The translations under genes were made by a program, and so were the position numbers. Positions 18,399 through 27,298 of a stretch of DNA of 64,000 nucleotides are shown in pieces (position 1 is the stretch's first letter; each line of letters starts with the position of its first letter). This stretch comes from Vibrio sinaloensis DSM 21326 (GTDB lineage: Bacteria > Pseudomonadota > Gammaproteobacteria > Enterobacterales > Vibrionaceae). Under the pieces are notes generated by a model. That model was not told where the DNA came from. It did not search any database and saw only the letters and a program-made list of their open reading frames with translations. Where the stretch lies: NCBI RefSeq assembly GCF_000189275.1, contig NZ_AEVT01000067.1, positions 62,001-126,000 of the forward strand, given 5' to 3'.

Positions 18399-19613
18399 TT
18401 AACGGTGATTCAGTTGGTTACGACCATCTTCTTTCGCTTTGTATAATCGGTCATCGGCAATTTTAATTTGCTCCTCAAGAGAGCCTTGTTCACTGCATAC
18501 GCCAATGCTGATGGTGACATTAATCTGCTTGTCTTTGTGCTTAATTGGTGTCTTTTCGATGCGTTGGCGCATCTTCTCCAATCGCGTCACGAATTCACCT
18601 TGTTCTGTACAAGACTGAATACAAAACTCTTCGCCCCCAAAGCGAACGACCACATCGTCAGGAAAATAGATCTTGAGAATGTTGGCGACGGTGATCAGCG
18701 CCGCGTCGCCGCCGTCGTGGCCATAGCTATCGTTCACACCCTTAAAATGGTCTATGTCAAGCATGGCGATGCTTCGTTCTTCGCAACCTGAGCAGTCTTG
18801 ATTGAACAAAAAACGACGATTCCACAGACCCGTGAGAGCATCTTGATTAGCCATTCGGTAGAGATTGTCTGTGGCCTCTTTCATATCCAATAGCTGGTGA
18901 ACGCGGCAGTAGAACTCTTCGTGGTTAAAAGGCTTATTGAGAAAGTCATTCGCACCAGCTTTTAGAAACCGGGCGGTCATAGTGCTATCGGCGCTGCCTG
19001 ATAAGCCAAGAATCGCGAGGCTGTTTTTATCATACTGTTGGCGGATCTCTCGCGTCATGGTGATACCATCTTTCGCGGGCATATCGTGGTCGGTGATGAT
19101 AAACGTAATGTCGCTATTTTCAGCCAGCTTATGCATTGCTTCGCTACCATTGACTGCCTGCGTTGTCTTTATGTACTGATGCTCTAACAGTTGTGCGACG
19201 TGGCGGCGAACGGTTTGTGAATCGTCTACCACAAGTGCATGGTGCTGGACATTGTTAATGAGGCGCTTTGCGAGCGGAAGTAAATAAGAGACCGACGCCA
19301 TACTGTCTTTTAAGATGTAGTCGACAACCCCTTTAGCAAGAACACGATCTCTAGTCTCTTCATTGAAGGTACCAGTCAAGACAATTGCTTTTTGTTCCTT
19401 GCTTAGTACCAGATCAATGACTTCACCGTCTTGGGCATCAGGCAAGCAGTAATCAAGCACGGCAAAATGAAAGCTACCATGCTTTTCAAGGGCTTTTTCT
19501 GTGTCCGCGTAGGTTTCACAGTCGATAACAGTACAACCGAGAGTCGCTAATTGCTGGACAAGGTAATTGCGGTAGGCGCGGCTATCTTCGACAACCAACA
19601 CTTTGTTACTCAA
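18399..19613 (-). CDS. Response regulator with two receiver domains and a GGDEF domain
   Basis: 404 residues. Receiver 1 (about 4-118) has acidic pocket E9/D10, phosphoacceptor D54 and K102. Receiver 2 (about 125-240) has D130/D131, D175 in ITDHDMP and the lysine in LNKPF. The C-terminal GGDEF domain (about 250-400) has the active variant GGEEF in RFGGEEFCIQ. The autoinhibitory I-site RxxD is absent (FPDD in its place). It is probably a phosphorylation-controlled diguanylate cyclase making c-di-GMP. No histidine kinase is adjacent, so the input is unknown. Confidence 0.9.
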   Translation of the reverse strand: MSNKVLVVEDSRAYRNYLVQQLATLGCTVIDCETYADTEKALEKHGSFHFAVLDYCLPDAQDGEVIDLVLSKEQKAIVLTGTFNEETRDRVLAKGVVDYILKDSMASVSYLLPLAKRLINNVQHHALVVDDSQTVRRHVAQLLEHQYIKTTQAVNGSEAMHKLAENSDITFIITDHDMPAKDGITMTREIRQQYDKNSLAILGLSGSADSTMTARFLKAGANDFLNKPFNHEEFYCRVHQLLDMKEATDNLYRMANQDALTGLWNRRFLFNQDCSGCEERSIAMLDIDHFKGVNDSYGHDGGDAALITVANILKIYFPDDVVVRFGGEEFCIQSCTEQGEFVTRLEKMRQRIEKTPIKHKDKQINVTISIGVCSEQGSLEEQIKIADDRLYKAKEDGRNQLNHR

Positions 19614-19736
19614 CCTATTTACTCCTGAATTCGGGACATCAGTTTAATAATAACCATATATTTTGATAGTTCTATAACCAGATTGAAAAAGTGCCGCTTA
19701 ATTTTACAGTTGGATCAAATCTGGTAATTAATTATA

Positions 19737-19752
19737 CTGTGTTTATGTACAG
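19737..19752. promoter_or_regulatory. LexA operator (SOS box) upstream of dinB
   Basis: CTGTGTTTATGTACAG fits CTGT-N8-ACAG exactly and ends 15 bases before the dinB start codon, the classic position for LexA repression. Confidence 0.9.
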
Positions 19753-19767
19753 GTTTGAGCGCTAGCT

Positions 19768-20835
19768 ATGGGCAGTCCGAAGAATAAGAAAATCATCCAT
19801 GTTGATATGGACTGCTTTTACGCAGCGGTAGAGATGCGTGATAACCCAAGCTACCGCAACCGACCAATTGCAGTTGGTGGCCATGAAAAGCAACGAGGCG
19901 TACTAAGTACTTGTAATTACGAAGCTCGTAAGTTTGGTATACGTAGTGCAATGCCAACAGCACGTGCTTTGCAACTCTGTCCTCAGTTGCTGGTCGTTCC
20001 AGGCCGGATGCACGTTTACAAACAAGTTTCTCAGCAAATTCGAGAGATCTTTTCTCGCTATACGCAGTTAATTGAGCCGCTTTCATTAGATGAAGCGTAC
20101 TTGGATGTGACGGAATCTACCCAGTGTCATGGTTCCGCAACGCTAATTGCCGAAGCGATTCGTCACGATATTTGGACTGAGCTGCAACTGACAGCGTCTG
20201 CGGGTATTGCCCCCGTTAAGTTTCTCGCCAAAGTGGCTTCTGACATGAATAAGCCCAATGGCCAATATGTTATTCCACCTGACAAGGTCCAAGAAGAGGT
20301 AGATAAGCTGCCGCTTGAGAAAATCCCAGGTGTTGGCAAGGTCAGCTTAGAGAAGTTGCACCAAGCGGGTTATTTTACCGGTAAAGATATTAAAGAGAGT
20401 AACTACAGAGACTTGTTGCTCAAATTTGGTCGGTTAGGGGCTTCGCTATGGAATAAGAGCCATGGTATCGATCCCCGAGAGGTTGTGGTTGAACGGGAAC
20501 GAAAATCTGTTGGTGTCGAGCGAACGTTTAGTGAAAACATTTCGAGTTACGATCAGTGCTGGCAGGTCATTGAGGAAAAACTGTTCCCCGAACTGGAGAA
20601 GCGACTTGAAAAAGCCTCTCCGGATAAAGCCATCATTAAACAAGGTATCAAGCTTAAGTTTGCTGATTTTCAGTTAACCACCATTGAGCATATCCACTCT
20701 GAACTTGAGTTGGATTATTTTAAACAGCTACTCAGCGATATATTGAAGCGGCAGCAAGGCCGTGAGATTCGTCTATTGGGCTTAAACGTCATGTTGAAGC
20801 CCGAAATTCAAACCAAACAGTTGAGCTTTTTCTAG
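19768..20835 (+). CDS. dinB: DNA polymerase IV (translesion synthesis)
   Basis: 355 residues, Y-family polymerase. Catalytic acids are in HVDMDCFYAAVE and PLSLDEAYLDVT. The little-finger and helix-hairpin-helix parts follow (LEKIPGVGKVSLEKL). The C terminus QLSFF fits the beta-clamp binding motif. It makes error-prone synthesis past lesions, and the LexA box in front makes it SOS-induced. Its TAG overlaps the stop of the convergent recQ-like gene. Confidence 0.96.
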   Translation: MGSPKNKKIIHVDMDCFYAAVEMRDNPSYRNRPIAVGGHEKQRGVLSTCNYEARKFGIRSAMPTARALQLCPQLLVVPGRMHVYKQVSQQIREIFSRYTQLIEPLSLDEAYLDVTESTQCHGSATLIAEAIRHDIWTELQLTASAGIAPVKFLAKVASDMNKPNGQYVIPPDKVQEEVDKLPLEKIPGVGKVSLEKLHQAGYFTGKDIKESNYRDLLLKFGRLGASLWNKSHGIDPREVVVERERKSVGVERTFSENISSYDQCWQVIEEKLFPELEKRLEKASPDKAIIKQGIKLKFADFQLTTIEHIHSELELDYFKQLLSDILKRQQGREIRLLGLNVMLKPEIQTKQLSFF

Positions 20836-22766
20836 CCCAAGGTTTCCACGTGTTGTTTTACTTGAGCGAAAGGTATCGATTCCAATTGGCCAAATCCTGA
20901 TAAAGAGCGCGCTTTGATCTTTGTGAAGGCTGGGGTAGTAATCCCGCAAAGGAATTTCACCTTCATGTTGAGTGTTAACCGTTCGGCGGCTTTCTGCTCA
21001 AGTTGTGTTAGCCATTGCTGTGTCTTTTGCGTGTCGAGCGATATGGTATCTTCACTAGGTAATGTCGCTACTTGGCCTCGACAAACACTACAGTGCCCGC
21101 ACTGGCTGGGTGCTTGTTTGTCACCGAAATAGCTCGCTAGATTGGAGCTTAAACAGCGGGTAGATTCGAAAAAATCTAGTAAGGTATGAATACGCTGTAT
21201 ATCACTGGTTTCCTTGTCGAGAAACAGAGTGGCTAATTGATGAGCTAGTTCTTGAGAGGCGACTTCGCTAGGCTGTACACGATATACTTCTGTCATTAAC
21301 TTACTTTCGAGTTCGATCCAACCTTTCTCGTTGAAGTAATCGAGCGCCGCGATGGCTCGGGAGCGCTCGCCTTGGAACTGTTGCCACAAGGTATCAAAGT
21401 CCACTTGGCACCAAGTTCTCGCTTGAGGCGCACAGTTAAATAACGCGCGAACGAACTCTTGTCGCTGTGGATCAAATTGATCGGTAATGTACTGTTTGTC
21501 GACCAAAAACTTGAACCGATAATCGGCAAAGTAACTGTACTGGGCACTGATCAAACCTTTCAGTTCCATATAAACCAGTAGTGTTTTAAGCGGTAACTGA
21601 CGAACATTACTTTCACTTGCAAGGCGGCTTAATACGACTTCCCATTGAGGGGAGGAATGGATGGCTTGGTTGATAATAAATTCAATCTCACCGCTTTCTG
21701 GTGTGTCACCGTAAATGAAGTTCTCTAGGGTGCTGATGGCGTTTTTATTTGCTAATAAGGTGCAATAAGACATATGCCCATCTCTGCCCGCTCGGCCAAT
21801 TTCCTGTGCATAGTTTTCTATCGATTTAGGTAGGTCGTAGTGAACGACTCGTCTGATATCGGATTTATCCACTCCCATGCCAAATGCGATGGTTGCCACG
21901 ATACAATCGAGGTTCCCGGCCATAAATCTAGATTGGATTTGCTCTCGAGTTTGATTGTCCATACCCGCATGATATGCGCTGCTATTGATACCTTGCTCTA
22001 GCAACGCCTTAGCGACATGCTCTGCGGTATTTTGCAAGGTCACATACACTATGCTTGGTTGTGTTGGATCTTGTTTTAATAATGACACCAAGGTTGGTAA
22101 TTTGTCTTCATCGCGGCAGGGGGAAATGGTGATATCCAAGTTGGGGCGATAGAAGCCCGTGACCACAATATCTGAATCATCAATAGCGAACTTGTCTCGC
22201 ATGTCTTTGATGACCGATTCAGTCGCCGTTGCTGTGAGCAGCAGGGCTTGTGGGATATTAAATTCGCGCAGATATTGGGGAAGTTTCAAATAGTCAGGAC
22301 GGAAGTTGTGTCCCCATTCCGAGATACAGTGCGCTTCATCGACCACCAATAATGAAATTGGGATTTGAGAAATAAACTGACGAAAACGCTCATTTTTGAG
22401 TCGTTCGACCGAAATCATCAGCACCTTGGTTGCCCCTTGTCTAACTTGCTCCATCACATGCAAGGTTTCTTCTCTCGTCTGGCTAGAGTCAATCGATGCG
22501 GCAGGGATTTGTTTGCTATTCAAAAAGGCCAATTGATCCTTCATCAAAGCCAGTAGGGGGGAAACGACAAGGGTTAGGTGCGGAAGTGTTACCGCAGGCA
22601 ATTGATAACACAATGACTTGCCTGAGCCTGTTGGAAAGATAGCTGCCGCCGAGTGGCCGGCAAGGACCTTTTCTACGACTTGCTGCTGACCGGGTCTAAG
22701 AGAGTCGAAGCCAAATGTTTGTTCGAGAGTTGCTTGAATATTAGTATCTAGCTTTGATTCACTCAT
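20832..22766 (-). CDS. recQ: RecQ-family ATP-dependent DNA helicase
   Basis: 644 residues. Helicase motifs are clear: FPTGSGKSLCYQLPA (Walker A), VVDEAHCISEWGHNFRPDY (DEAH and aromatic loop), LLLTATAT, and QEIGRAGRDG (motif VI). The zinc-binding region has C-x(n)-CGHCSVC, followed by a winged-helix-like part. The C-terminal HRDC domain is not obvious. The enzyme unwinds DNA 3' to 5'. It may be a RecQ paralogue and not the recF-linked RecQ, so the symbol is tentative. Confidence 0.85.
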   Translation of the reverse strand: MSESKLDTNIQATLEQTFGFDSLRPGQQQVVEKVLAGHSAAAIFPTGSGKSLCYQLPAVTLPHLTLVVSPLLALMKDQLAFLNSKQIPAASIDSSQTREETLHVMEQVRQGATKVLMISVERLKNERFRQFISQIPISLLVVDEAHCISEWGHNFRPDYLKLPQYLREFNIPQALLLTATATESVIKDMRDKFAIDDSDIVVTGFYRPNLDITISPCRDEDKLPTLVSLLKQDPTQPSIVYVTLQNTAEHVAKALLEQGINSSAYHAGMDNQTREQIQSRFMAGNLDCIVATIAFGMGVDKSDIRRVVHYDLPKSIENYAQEIGRAGRDGHMSYCTLLANKNAISTLENFIYGDTPESGEIEFIINQAIHSSPQWEVVLSRLASESNVRQLPLKTLLVYMELKGLISAQYSYFADYRFKFLVDKQYITDQFDPQRQEFVRALFNCAPQARTWCQVDFDTLWQQFQGERSRAIAALDYFNEKGWIELESKLMTEVYRVQPSEVASQELAHQLATLFLDKETSDIQRIHTLLDFFESTRCLSSNLASYFGDKQAPSQCGHCSVCRGQVATLPSEDTISLDTQKTQQWLTQLEQKAAERLTLNMKVKFLCGITTPAFTKIKARSLSGFGQLESIPFAQVKQHVETLG

Positions 22767-22826
22767 AGGGTGTTATTCCGGTTTCTTTCACAGTCAATGA
22801 GCTCTATTCTAGGGGGATTCGAGTCA

Positions 22827-23321
22827 ATGGAACATGGTTTTAGTATGAATAAGTTGGAGCTAAAACAGATTATTCTCGATTTATTGGAGAAAAAACGGCA
22901 AGTCGCACAAAGCTCAGTGCAAAGAGCGATAGAATCGGCCACGGATGAAGAGACCGTTCCTGAGCACAAGTACGATACTCTCGCACTCGAGGCGGCTTAC
23001 CTCGCGCACGGACAAGCCATGCGCCTGCAAGAATGCGAACAGGAAATCAGGCAGATAACGGATCTTGAGTTACCTGTCGCACCGAGCAATGTTGTGATGG
23101 GAAGTTTAGTCTACGTTAGCGATTTGGATGAGGTCGAACATTGCTATTTTATGGCTCCATGCTCTGGAGGCCTTAAGGTAACCTTTGGCGAAACTGAAGT
23201 GACACTTGTGACCTTTGAGTCGCCTTTAGGCCGAGCTTTAAAGGGGAGAATGTCGGGTGACGAAGCTGAGTATAAGGTTGCAGATACGATGTTTAGTTAC
23301 CAAATAGAAACCATTAGCTGA
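22827..23321 (+). CDS. GreA/GreB-family elongation-factor-like protein
   Basis: 164 residues if translation starts at ATG 22827, which has a GGGGGA sequence about 9 bases upstream; ATG 22845 (MNKLELKQ) is the alternative. An N-terminal helical hairpin (about 10-80) is followed by a GreA-like C-terminal domain with FESPLGRALKGRMSGDEAEY and SYQIETI. Gre factors enter the RNA polymerase secondary channel and trigger transcript cleavage through acidic residues at the coiled-coil tip. The tip here (ATDEETVPEHKYD) differs from classical GreA, so its activity is uncertain. It diverges from the recQ-like gene. Confidence 0.75.
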   Translation: MEHGFSMNKLELKQIILDLLEKKRQVAQSSVQRAIESATDEETVPEHKYDTLALEAAYLAHGQAMRLQECEQEIRQITDLELPVAPSNVVMGSLVYVSDLDEVEHCYFMAPCSGGLKVTFGETEVTLVTFESPLGRALKGRMSGDEAEYKVADTMFSYQIETIS

Positions 23322-23377
23322 CATAATAACTTTGGTCATTTGTTATGGTGAAAGTGAATTAACACAGTGAGAAGAGT

Positions 23378-24121
23378 ATGAAAAAGGTATTACTGACACT
23401 TCCATTACTGGTCTCGAGCCAAGTGTTTGCGGCTCAATGTCATGTGGATTTGAAGAATGAAGTTCACTTAAATGACAATACATTAGAAATTCATCAAACC
23501 AGTGGTGATACTGCGATAGTCGATGGCAATAACAATCTGACCATTCACGGTGAGCGGGTTGAATTGAATGCTGAACAAAAGCAAGCCATCGATGATTACC
23601 GTCAAAGCCTGAATGATTACTTACCTCGGGCGAAACAAGTGGCTCAAGATGGTCTCGCGCTGGCTAACGATATTATTGATGATGTCGCCGAGAGTTTTAA
23701 TGCACCAGAGGCGTTTGATGGCGTTAAGCAGTCGATGAAGCAGTTCTATGAGGATGTGGAATCGCGTTACTACAAAAACGGCGACCTGATTTTACCAGCA
23801 GAGAGCTTTTCCTCTTTCGCTGATACTTGGACTGAAGACCTTGATAAAGCAATGTCGCTGTTTAATGAAGAGTTTATCACCAGTGCCTTTGACGTCATGT
23901 CTGACAAGATGAAACAAGAAGGTGGTTTAAACTTAACGGAAATGGCGAACTCAATGGCGGAGTTGAAAGAACGGATCGCTAAACGCATGGCTGAACATCA
24001 AACGGAAATTGAACAGCAGAGTAAAGAGTTTTGTGACTCGTTAGATGACATGGCTGAGCAGGAGCAACAACTGCACAAGAAGATTCCTGAACTGAAAGAT
24101 TATCAAATTTTCACCATCTAG
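23378..24121 (+). CDS. YggN/DUF2884-family periplasmic protein
   Basis: 247 residues with a signal peptide (MKKVLLTLPLLVSSQVFA). The rest is mostly helical and acidic, with predicted coiled coil near residues 190-235 (ELKERIAKRMAEHQTEIEQQ). It resembles E. coli YggN (DUF2884), of unknown function. A terminator follows. No operon partner. Confidence 0.75.
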   Translation: MKKVLLTLPLLVSSQVFAAQCHVDLKNEVHLNDNTLEIHQTSGDTAIVDGNNNLTIHGERVELNAEQKQAIDDYRQSLNDYLPRAKQVAQDGLALANDIIDDVAESFNAPEAFDGVKQSMKQFYEDVESRYYKNGDLILPAESFSSFADTWTEDLDKAMSLFNEEFITSAFDVMSDKMKQEGGLNLTEMANSMAELKERIAKRMAEHQTEIEQQSKEFCDSLDDMAEQEQQLHKKIPELKDYQIFTI

Positions 24122-24125
24122 TTTG

Positions 24126-24151
24126 AAAGAGCACCGCAAGGTGCTCTTTTT
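24126..24151 (+). terminator. Terminator of the YggN-like gene
   Basis: AAAGAGCACC / GGTGCTCTTT with a GCAA tetraloop and T-run, five bases past the stop codon. Confidence 0.9.
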
Positions 24152-24217
24152 GTAGACAACTCATCTATGATTGTGTTTAATTCACGCTCTTTATTGACAT
24201 AGCGTACATTATCTCGC

Positions 24218-25738
24218 GTGCAGATATCTCATTTCTCCATTAAACAGCTCACCATACTAGCCTCGATCATGATGGCTGGTACGTTTGTTGTTTGTTATCT
24301 CTCGTTTCGCTATTTCTGGACTTATGATGCGGCTATGGAGCAAGTCCATGCTCAACAGCAAGAAGAGGTGCATCGAGTTAAGACGCTGCTAGATATTCAA
24401 AAGTCTAATCTGGCGCAGGGTTTGGTGGATTACGCAGCTTGGGATGAAGTCGCTAAGTTCATTCAAGGTCAAAGCAACGACTTTTTAGACAGTAGCCTAA
24501 ACGAGCACTCCTTTGCCGCACAACAAATCAACGGTATTTTCATTTTTAACGCTGATGTCTCTTTAATCTGGGGACGCTTGTACGATTACATCTACAAGCA
24601 AGAACTTTCCTATGAGGAAATTCGCTACAAGTTCGGTAGCTTGTTGGCAGACAGTTTGCGCTCTCGTACCGACCAGATTACGCCTTTTGTGCAGTATCTG
24701 GTGCTGAATGGTAAACCTCACTTAGTTGCCACCTCTCGCGTTTGTAATAGCGATGGTATGGATTGTGATAAAGGTTATATGATGTTTATCAAGCAGATTG
24801 GTGACCAGTTTAGTCAGACATTGATGCAGGCGACGGGGCTCGACGTTGATATTTGGACTAAGCAACAAGCACAAGCGAGAAACTTTCAGCCAAGCGCTGA
24901 CGTTTCTGTGATCGAGAAACTCGACTATCGCAATCAACCAAACGTGTGTGTCATCATTCGCCATCTTGCGACAACCCCTCCTTTTATTACTTGGAAAGAG
25001 CTGAGCGCGCTATTGGCGTTTGCTTGTTTTATGTTTGTCTTCAACCTGTCTGTGGTACACATCATGGTTAAGCCGATTACTCGTGCTAGATACGCATTGG
25101 ACAGTTTAAGCAAAGGGCAATCCTCCCAGTTAACCGATCAAGATACCTTCATCTCTTATGAAATGCGCGATTTCGTTAATCGAATTAACGAGATATTTAA
25201 TCAGCTTGAGTTAAAACAAAAAGAACTAGAATGGTTAGCCTTACATGATGCATTAACGACGGTGGGTAACCGACGCAGCTTGCAGCAGCATTGGAGTCGT
25301 TTGCTTGAAGGTCAACCACGATGTACCAGTGTGGTTTTGATTGATATCGATTTCTTCAAGCCTTTTAATGACAACTATGGCCATATTGAAGGCGATAAGG
25401 TGCTACAAATAGTGGCGAAAACGCTTCAGCATTGCGATAGTGACTGCGATAAGTTTGTTGCACGTTTTGGCGGCGAAGAATTTTGTGTGATTTTAAGTTC
25501 AGACTCTCCAATCGACAGTATCGAAGAAGCGAATCAATTAAGAGTGGCTATTGAGCAGTTGCAGATTGCGCACGAATTTTCACCTATCTCTTCCTACCTC
25601 ACGATTTCAGCAGGGGTCGTTGAATGCCGACTCACTTCATCAGATAAGCTACAAGATAAAATTCGACTCGCAGACGCGGCGTTATATGCAGCCAAACAAC
25701 AAGGCCGTAATCGACTTGTTGTTCATGTCGATGATTGA
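24218..25738 (+). CDS. Membrane diguanylate cyclase with CHASE4-like sensor and GGDEF domain
   Basis: 506 residues from a GTG start at 24218; no better ATG precedes the first membrane helix (about 12-33). A periplasmic sensor (about 35-250) has the CHASE4-like stretch GLVDYAAWDEVAKFI. A second helix lies at about 265-285, then a linker and a GGDEF domain (about 345-505) with active-site variant GGEEF (ARFGGEEFCVIL). It probably makes c-di-GMP in response to an extracytoplasmic signal that cannot be told from sequence. The I-site (RxxD) is not seen. No EAL domain. Confidence 0.88.
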   Translation: MQISHFSIKQLTILASIMMAGTFVVCYLSFRYFWTYDAAMEQVHAQQQEEVHRVKTLLDIQKSNLAQGLVDYAAWDEVAKFIQGQSNDFLDSSLNEHSFAAQQINGIFIFNADVSLIWGRLYDYIYKQELSYEEIRYKFGSLLADSLRSRTDQITPFVQYLVLNGKPHLVATSRVCNSDGMDCDKGYMMFIKQIGDQFSQTLMQATGLDVDIWTKQQAQARNFQPSADVSVIEKLDYRNQPNVCVIIRHLATTPPFITWKELSALLAFACFMFVFNLSVVHIMVKPITRARYALDSLSKGQSSQLTDQDTFISYEMRDFVNRINEIFNQLELKQKELEWLALHDALTTVGNRRSLQQHWSRLLEGQPRCTSVVLIDIDFFKPFNDNYGHIEGDKVLQIVAKTLQHCDSDCDKFVARFGGEEFCVILSSDSPIDSIEEANQLRVAIEQLQIAHEFSPISSYLTISAGVVECRLTSSDKLQDKIRLADAALYAAKQQGRNRLVVHVDD

Positions 25739-25757
25739 ACTCTGCGTTTCAAATGTT

Positions 25758-25783
25758 TTACAGGAGTAATCGCCTGTAATTTA
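25758..25783 (+). terminator. Weak hairpin after the diguanylate cyclase gene
   Basis: TTACAGG (25758-25764) / CCTGTAA (25773-25779) followed by TTT only, so termination is uncertain. Confidence 0.4.
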
Positions 25784-25879
25784 GGCTATAAGTTGGTCAT
25801 ATCCTCTAAAAGTATTGATGTGGGTAATTAATTATATTAGTGTACTAGCTAACTAGTTCATTGGTGCAAATAGAGTAGT

Positions 25880-27244
25880 ATGGCACAAGTAGACACATCT
25901 CAAACTCGTGAGCATTTTGGCTCCCGCCTCGGTTTTATTCTCGCAGCTGCTGGCGCAGCGGTTGGTCTTGGTAACATCTGGGGATTTCCCACACAAGCAG
26001 CAAGTAATGGTGGCGGTGCTTTCTTACTTGTCTATTTAGTGATGATCCTTGTGGTGGCTTTCCCTATGCTGGTGGTCGAAATGGCGATTGGCCGCCATGG
26101 CCAAGCGAATCCAGTTGATAGCATGCGTTCACTTACTAGTAACCCTGTTGGCAAGCGTGTCGGTGCTGCCGTTGGTTGGATAGGGCTAAGTGTGCCGAGT
26201 GCGGTATTGGCTTTCTACAGCATCGTCGGTGGTTGGTTGATTTGTTTCTTACTTGGCGCTGTGACTGACGTCTTAGGAATGGAAGCGGCGACAGCTTGGT
26301 TTAAAGGCTTTAGTGTTGAACGTAACCTTTTTGGTACCATCACGTTTTACGTTCTCACTATTTTAATCGTTCAAGGTGGTGTCAAGCAGGGTATCGAGAA
26401 GTGGTCGACACGTCTGATGCCTGCCCTGTTTGTCCTATTTGGCCTGCTGTTTGTCTACATCATGACGCAAAATGGTGCAATGGAAGGGTTGAAGCACTAC
26501 TTGATCCCGGATTTTGAAAAAGTGATGGACCGTAAATTGATTCTCGCAGCCATGGGGCAGGGGTTTTTCTCGCTTACTATTGGTGGCTGTTCAATGCTGA
26601 TTTATGGTTCGTACCTTAGCAAGCGAGAAAACCTGCCTAAAATGGCAATGAACGTAACCTTGGTCGATACTGCTGTTGCATTTATTGCTGGATTGGTCGT
26701 GATGCCCGCCATGTTTGTTGCAATGCAAAAAGGCGTACAGATTTATGCCGAAGACGGGTCACTGCTAAGTTCTGATACCTTAGTGTTTACCGTGTTACCA
26801 CTGATGTTTGATAGCTTAGGTCTACTAGGTCAGCTGTTTGCGATCGTGTTCTTTTTGCTGCTCACCATTGCGGCGTTAACGTCTTCCATCTCAATGTTGG
26901 AATGCCCTGTTGCGTTGGTTAGTGAACGTTTTAATACCAAACGTACGCCAACGAGCTGGGTACTTGGCGGTCTGATTGCTCTGTTTAGTGTGGTCATCGT
27001 CTACAATTTTGGTGAATTGTTTGGCTTAGTTGCGATGGTTGCTACGCAGTACCTACAGCCAGCAGCGGCTCTGCTATTCTGCTTATTTGGCGGTTGGGTA
27101 TGGAATCGTCACTCTAAGATCAAAGAATTAGAGCAGGGTTGTCCTGAATTTACTCAAGGCTGGTTTGGCAAAGTGTGGCCAGCTTACGTGAAGTTTGTTT
27201 GTCCTGTGCTTGTAGCCACCGTTATCTGGGCATCATTTGGATAA
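25880..27244 (+). CDS. Sodium-dependent transporter, NSS (SNF) family
   Basis: 454 residues with about 11-12 membrane helices. The first helix has the hallmark Na+/substrate-binding stretch AAAGAAVGLGNIWGFP, and GGGAFLLVYL follows. Bacterial relatives (LeuT, TnaT) take up amino acids with Na+. The substrate here cannot be named. A Na+-driven carrier fits a cell with a Na+-pumping NQR. It is monocistronic, ending in the shared terminator at 27255. Confidence 0.9.
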   Translation: MAQVDTSQTREHFGSRLGFILAAAGAAVGLGNIWGFPTQAASNGGGAFLLVYLVMILVVAFPMLVVEMAIGRHGQANPVDSMRSLTSNPVGKRVGAAVGWIGLSVPSAVLAFYSIVGGWLICFLLGAVTDVLGMEAATAWFKGFSVERNLFGTITFYVLTILIVQGGVKQGIEKWSTRLMPALFVLFGLLFVYIMTQNGAMEGLKHYLIPDFEKVMDRKLILAAMGQGFFSLTIGGCSMLIYGSYLSKRENLPKMAMNVTLVDTAVAFIAGLVVMPAMFVAMQKGVQIYAEDGSLLSSDTLVFTVLPLMFDSLGLLGQLFAIVFFLLLTIAALTSSISMLECPVALVSERFNTKRTPTSWVLGGLIALFSVVIVYNFGELFGLVAMVATQYLQPAAALLFCLFGGWVWNRHSKIKELEQGCPEFTQGWFGKVWPAYVKFVCPVLVATVIWASFG

Positions 27245-27254
27245 CAAATCGCTT

Positions 27255-27288
27255 TAAAAAATAGCCCGCATTGTGCGGGCTATATTTA
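27255..27288. terminator. Bidirectional terminator between the NSS transporter and the rim operon
   Basis: ATAGCCCGCA / TGCGGGCTAT with a TTG loop; A-run on the left serves as the T-run of the minus strand. Confidence 0.88.
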
Positions 27289-27298
27289 TGTGACGTTT

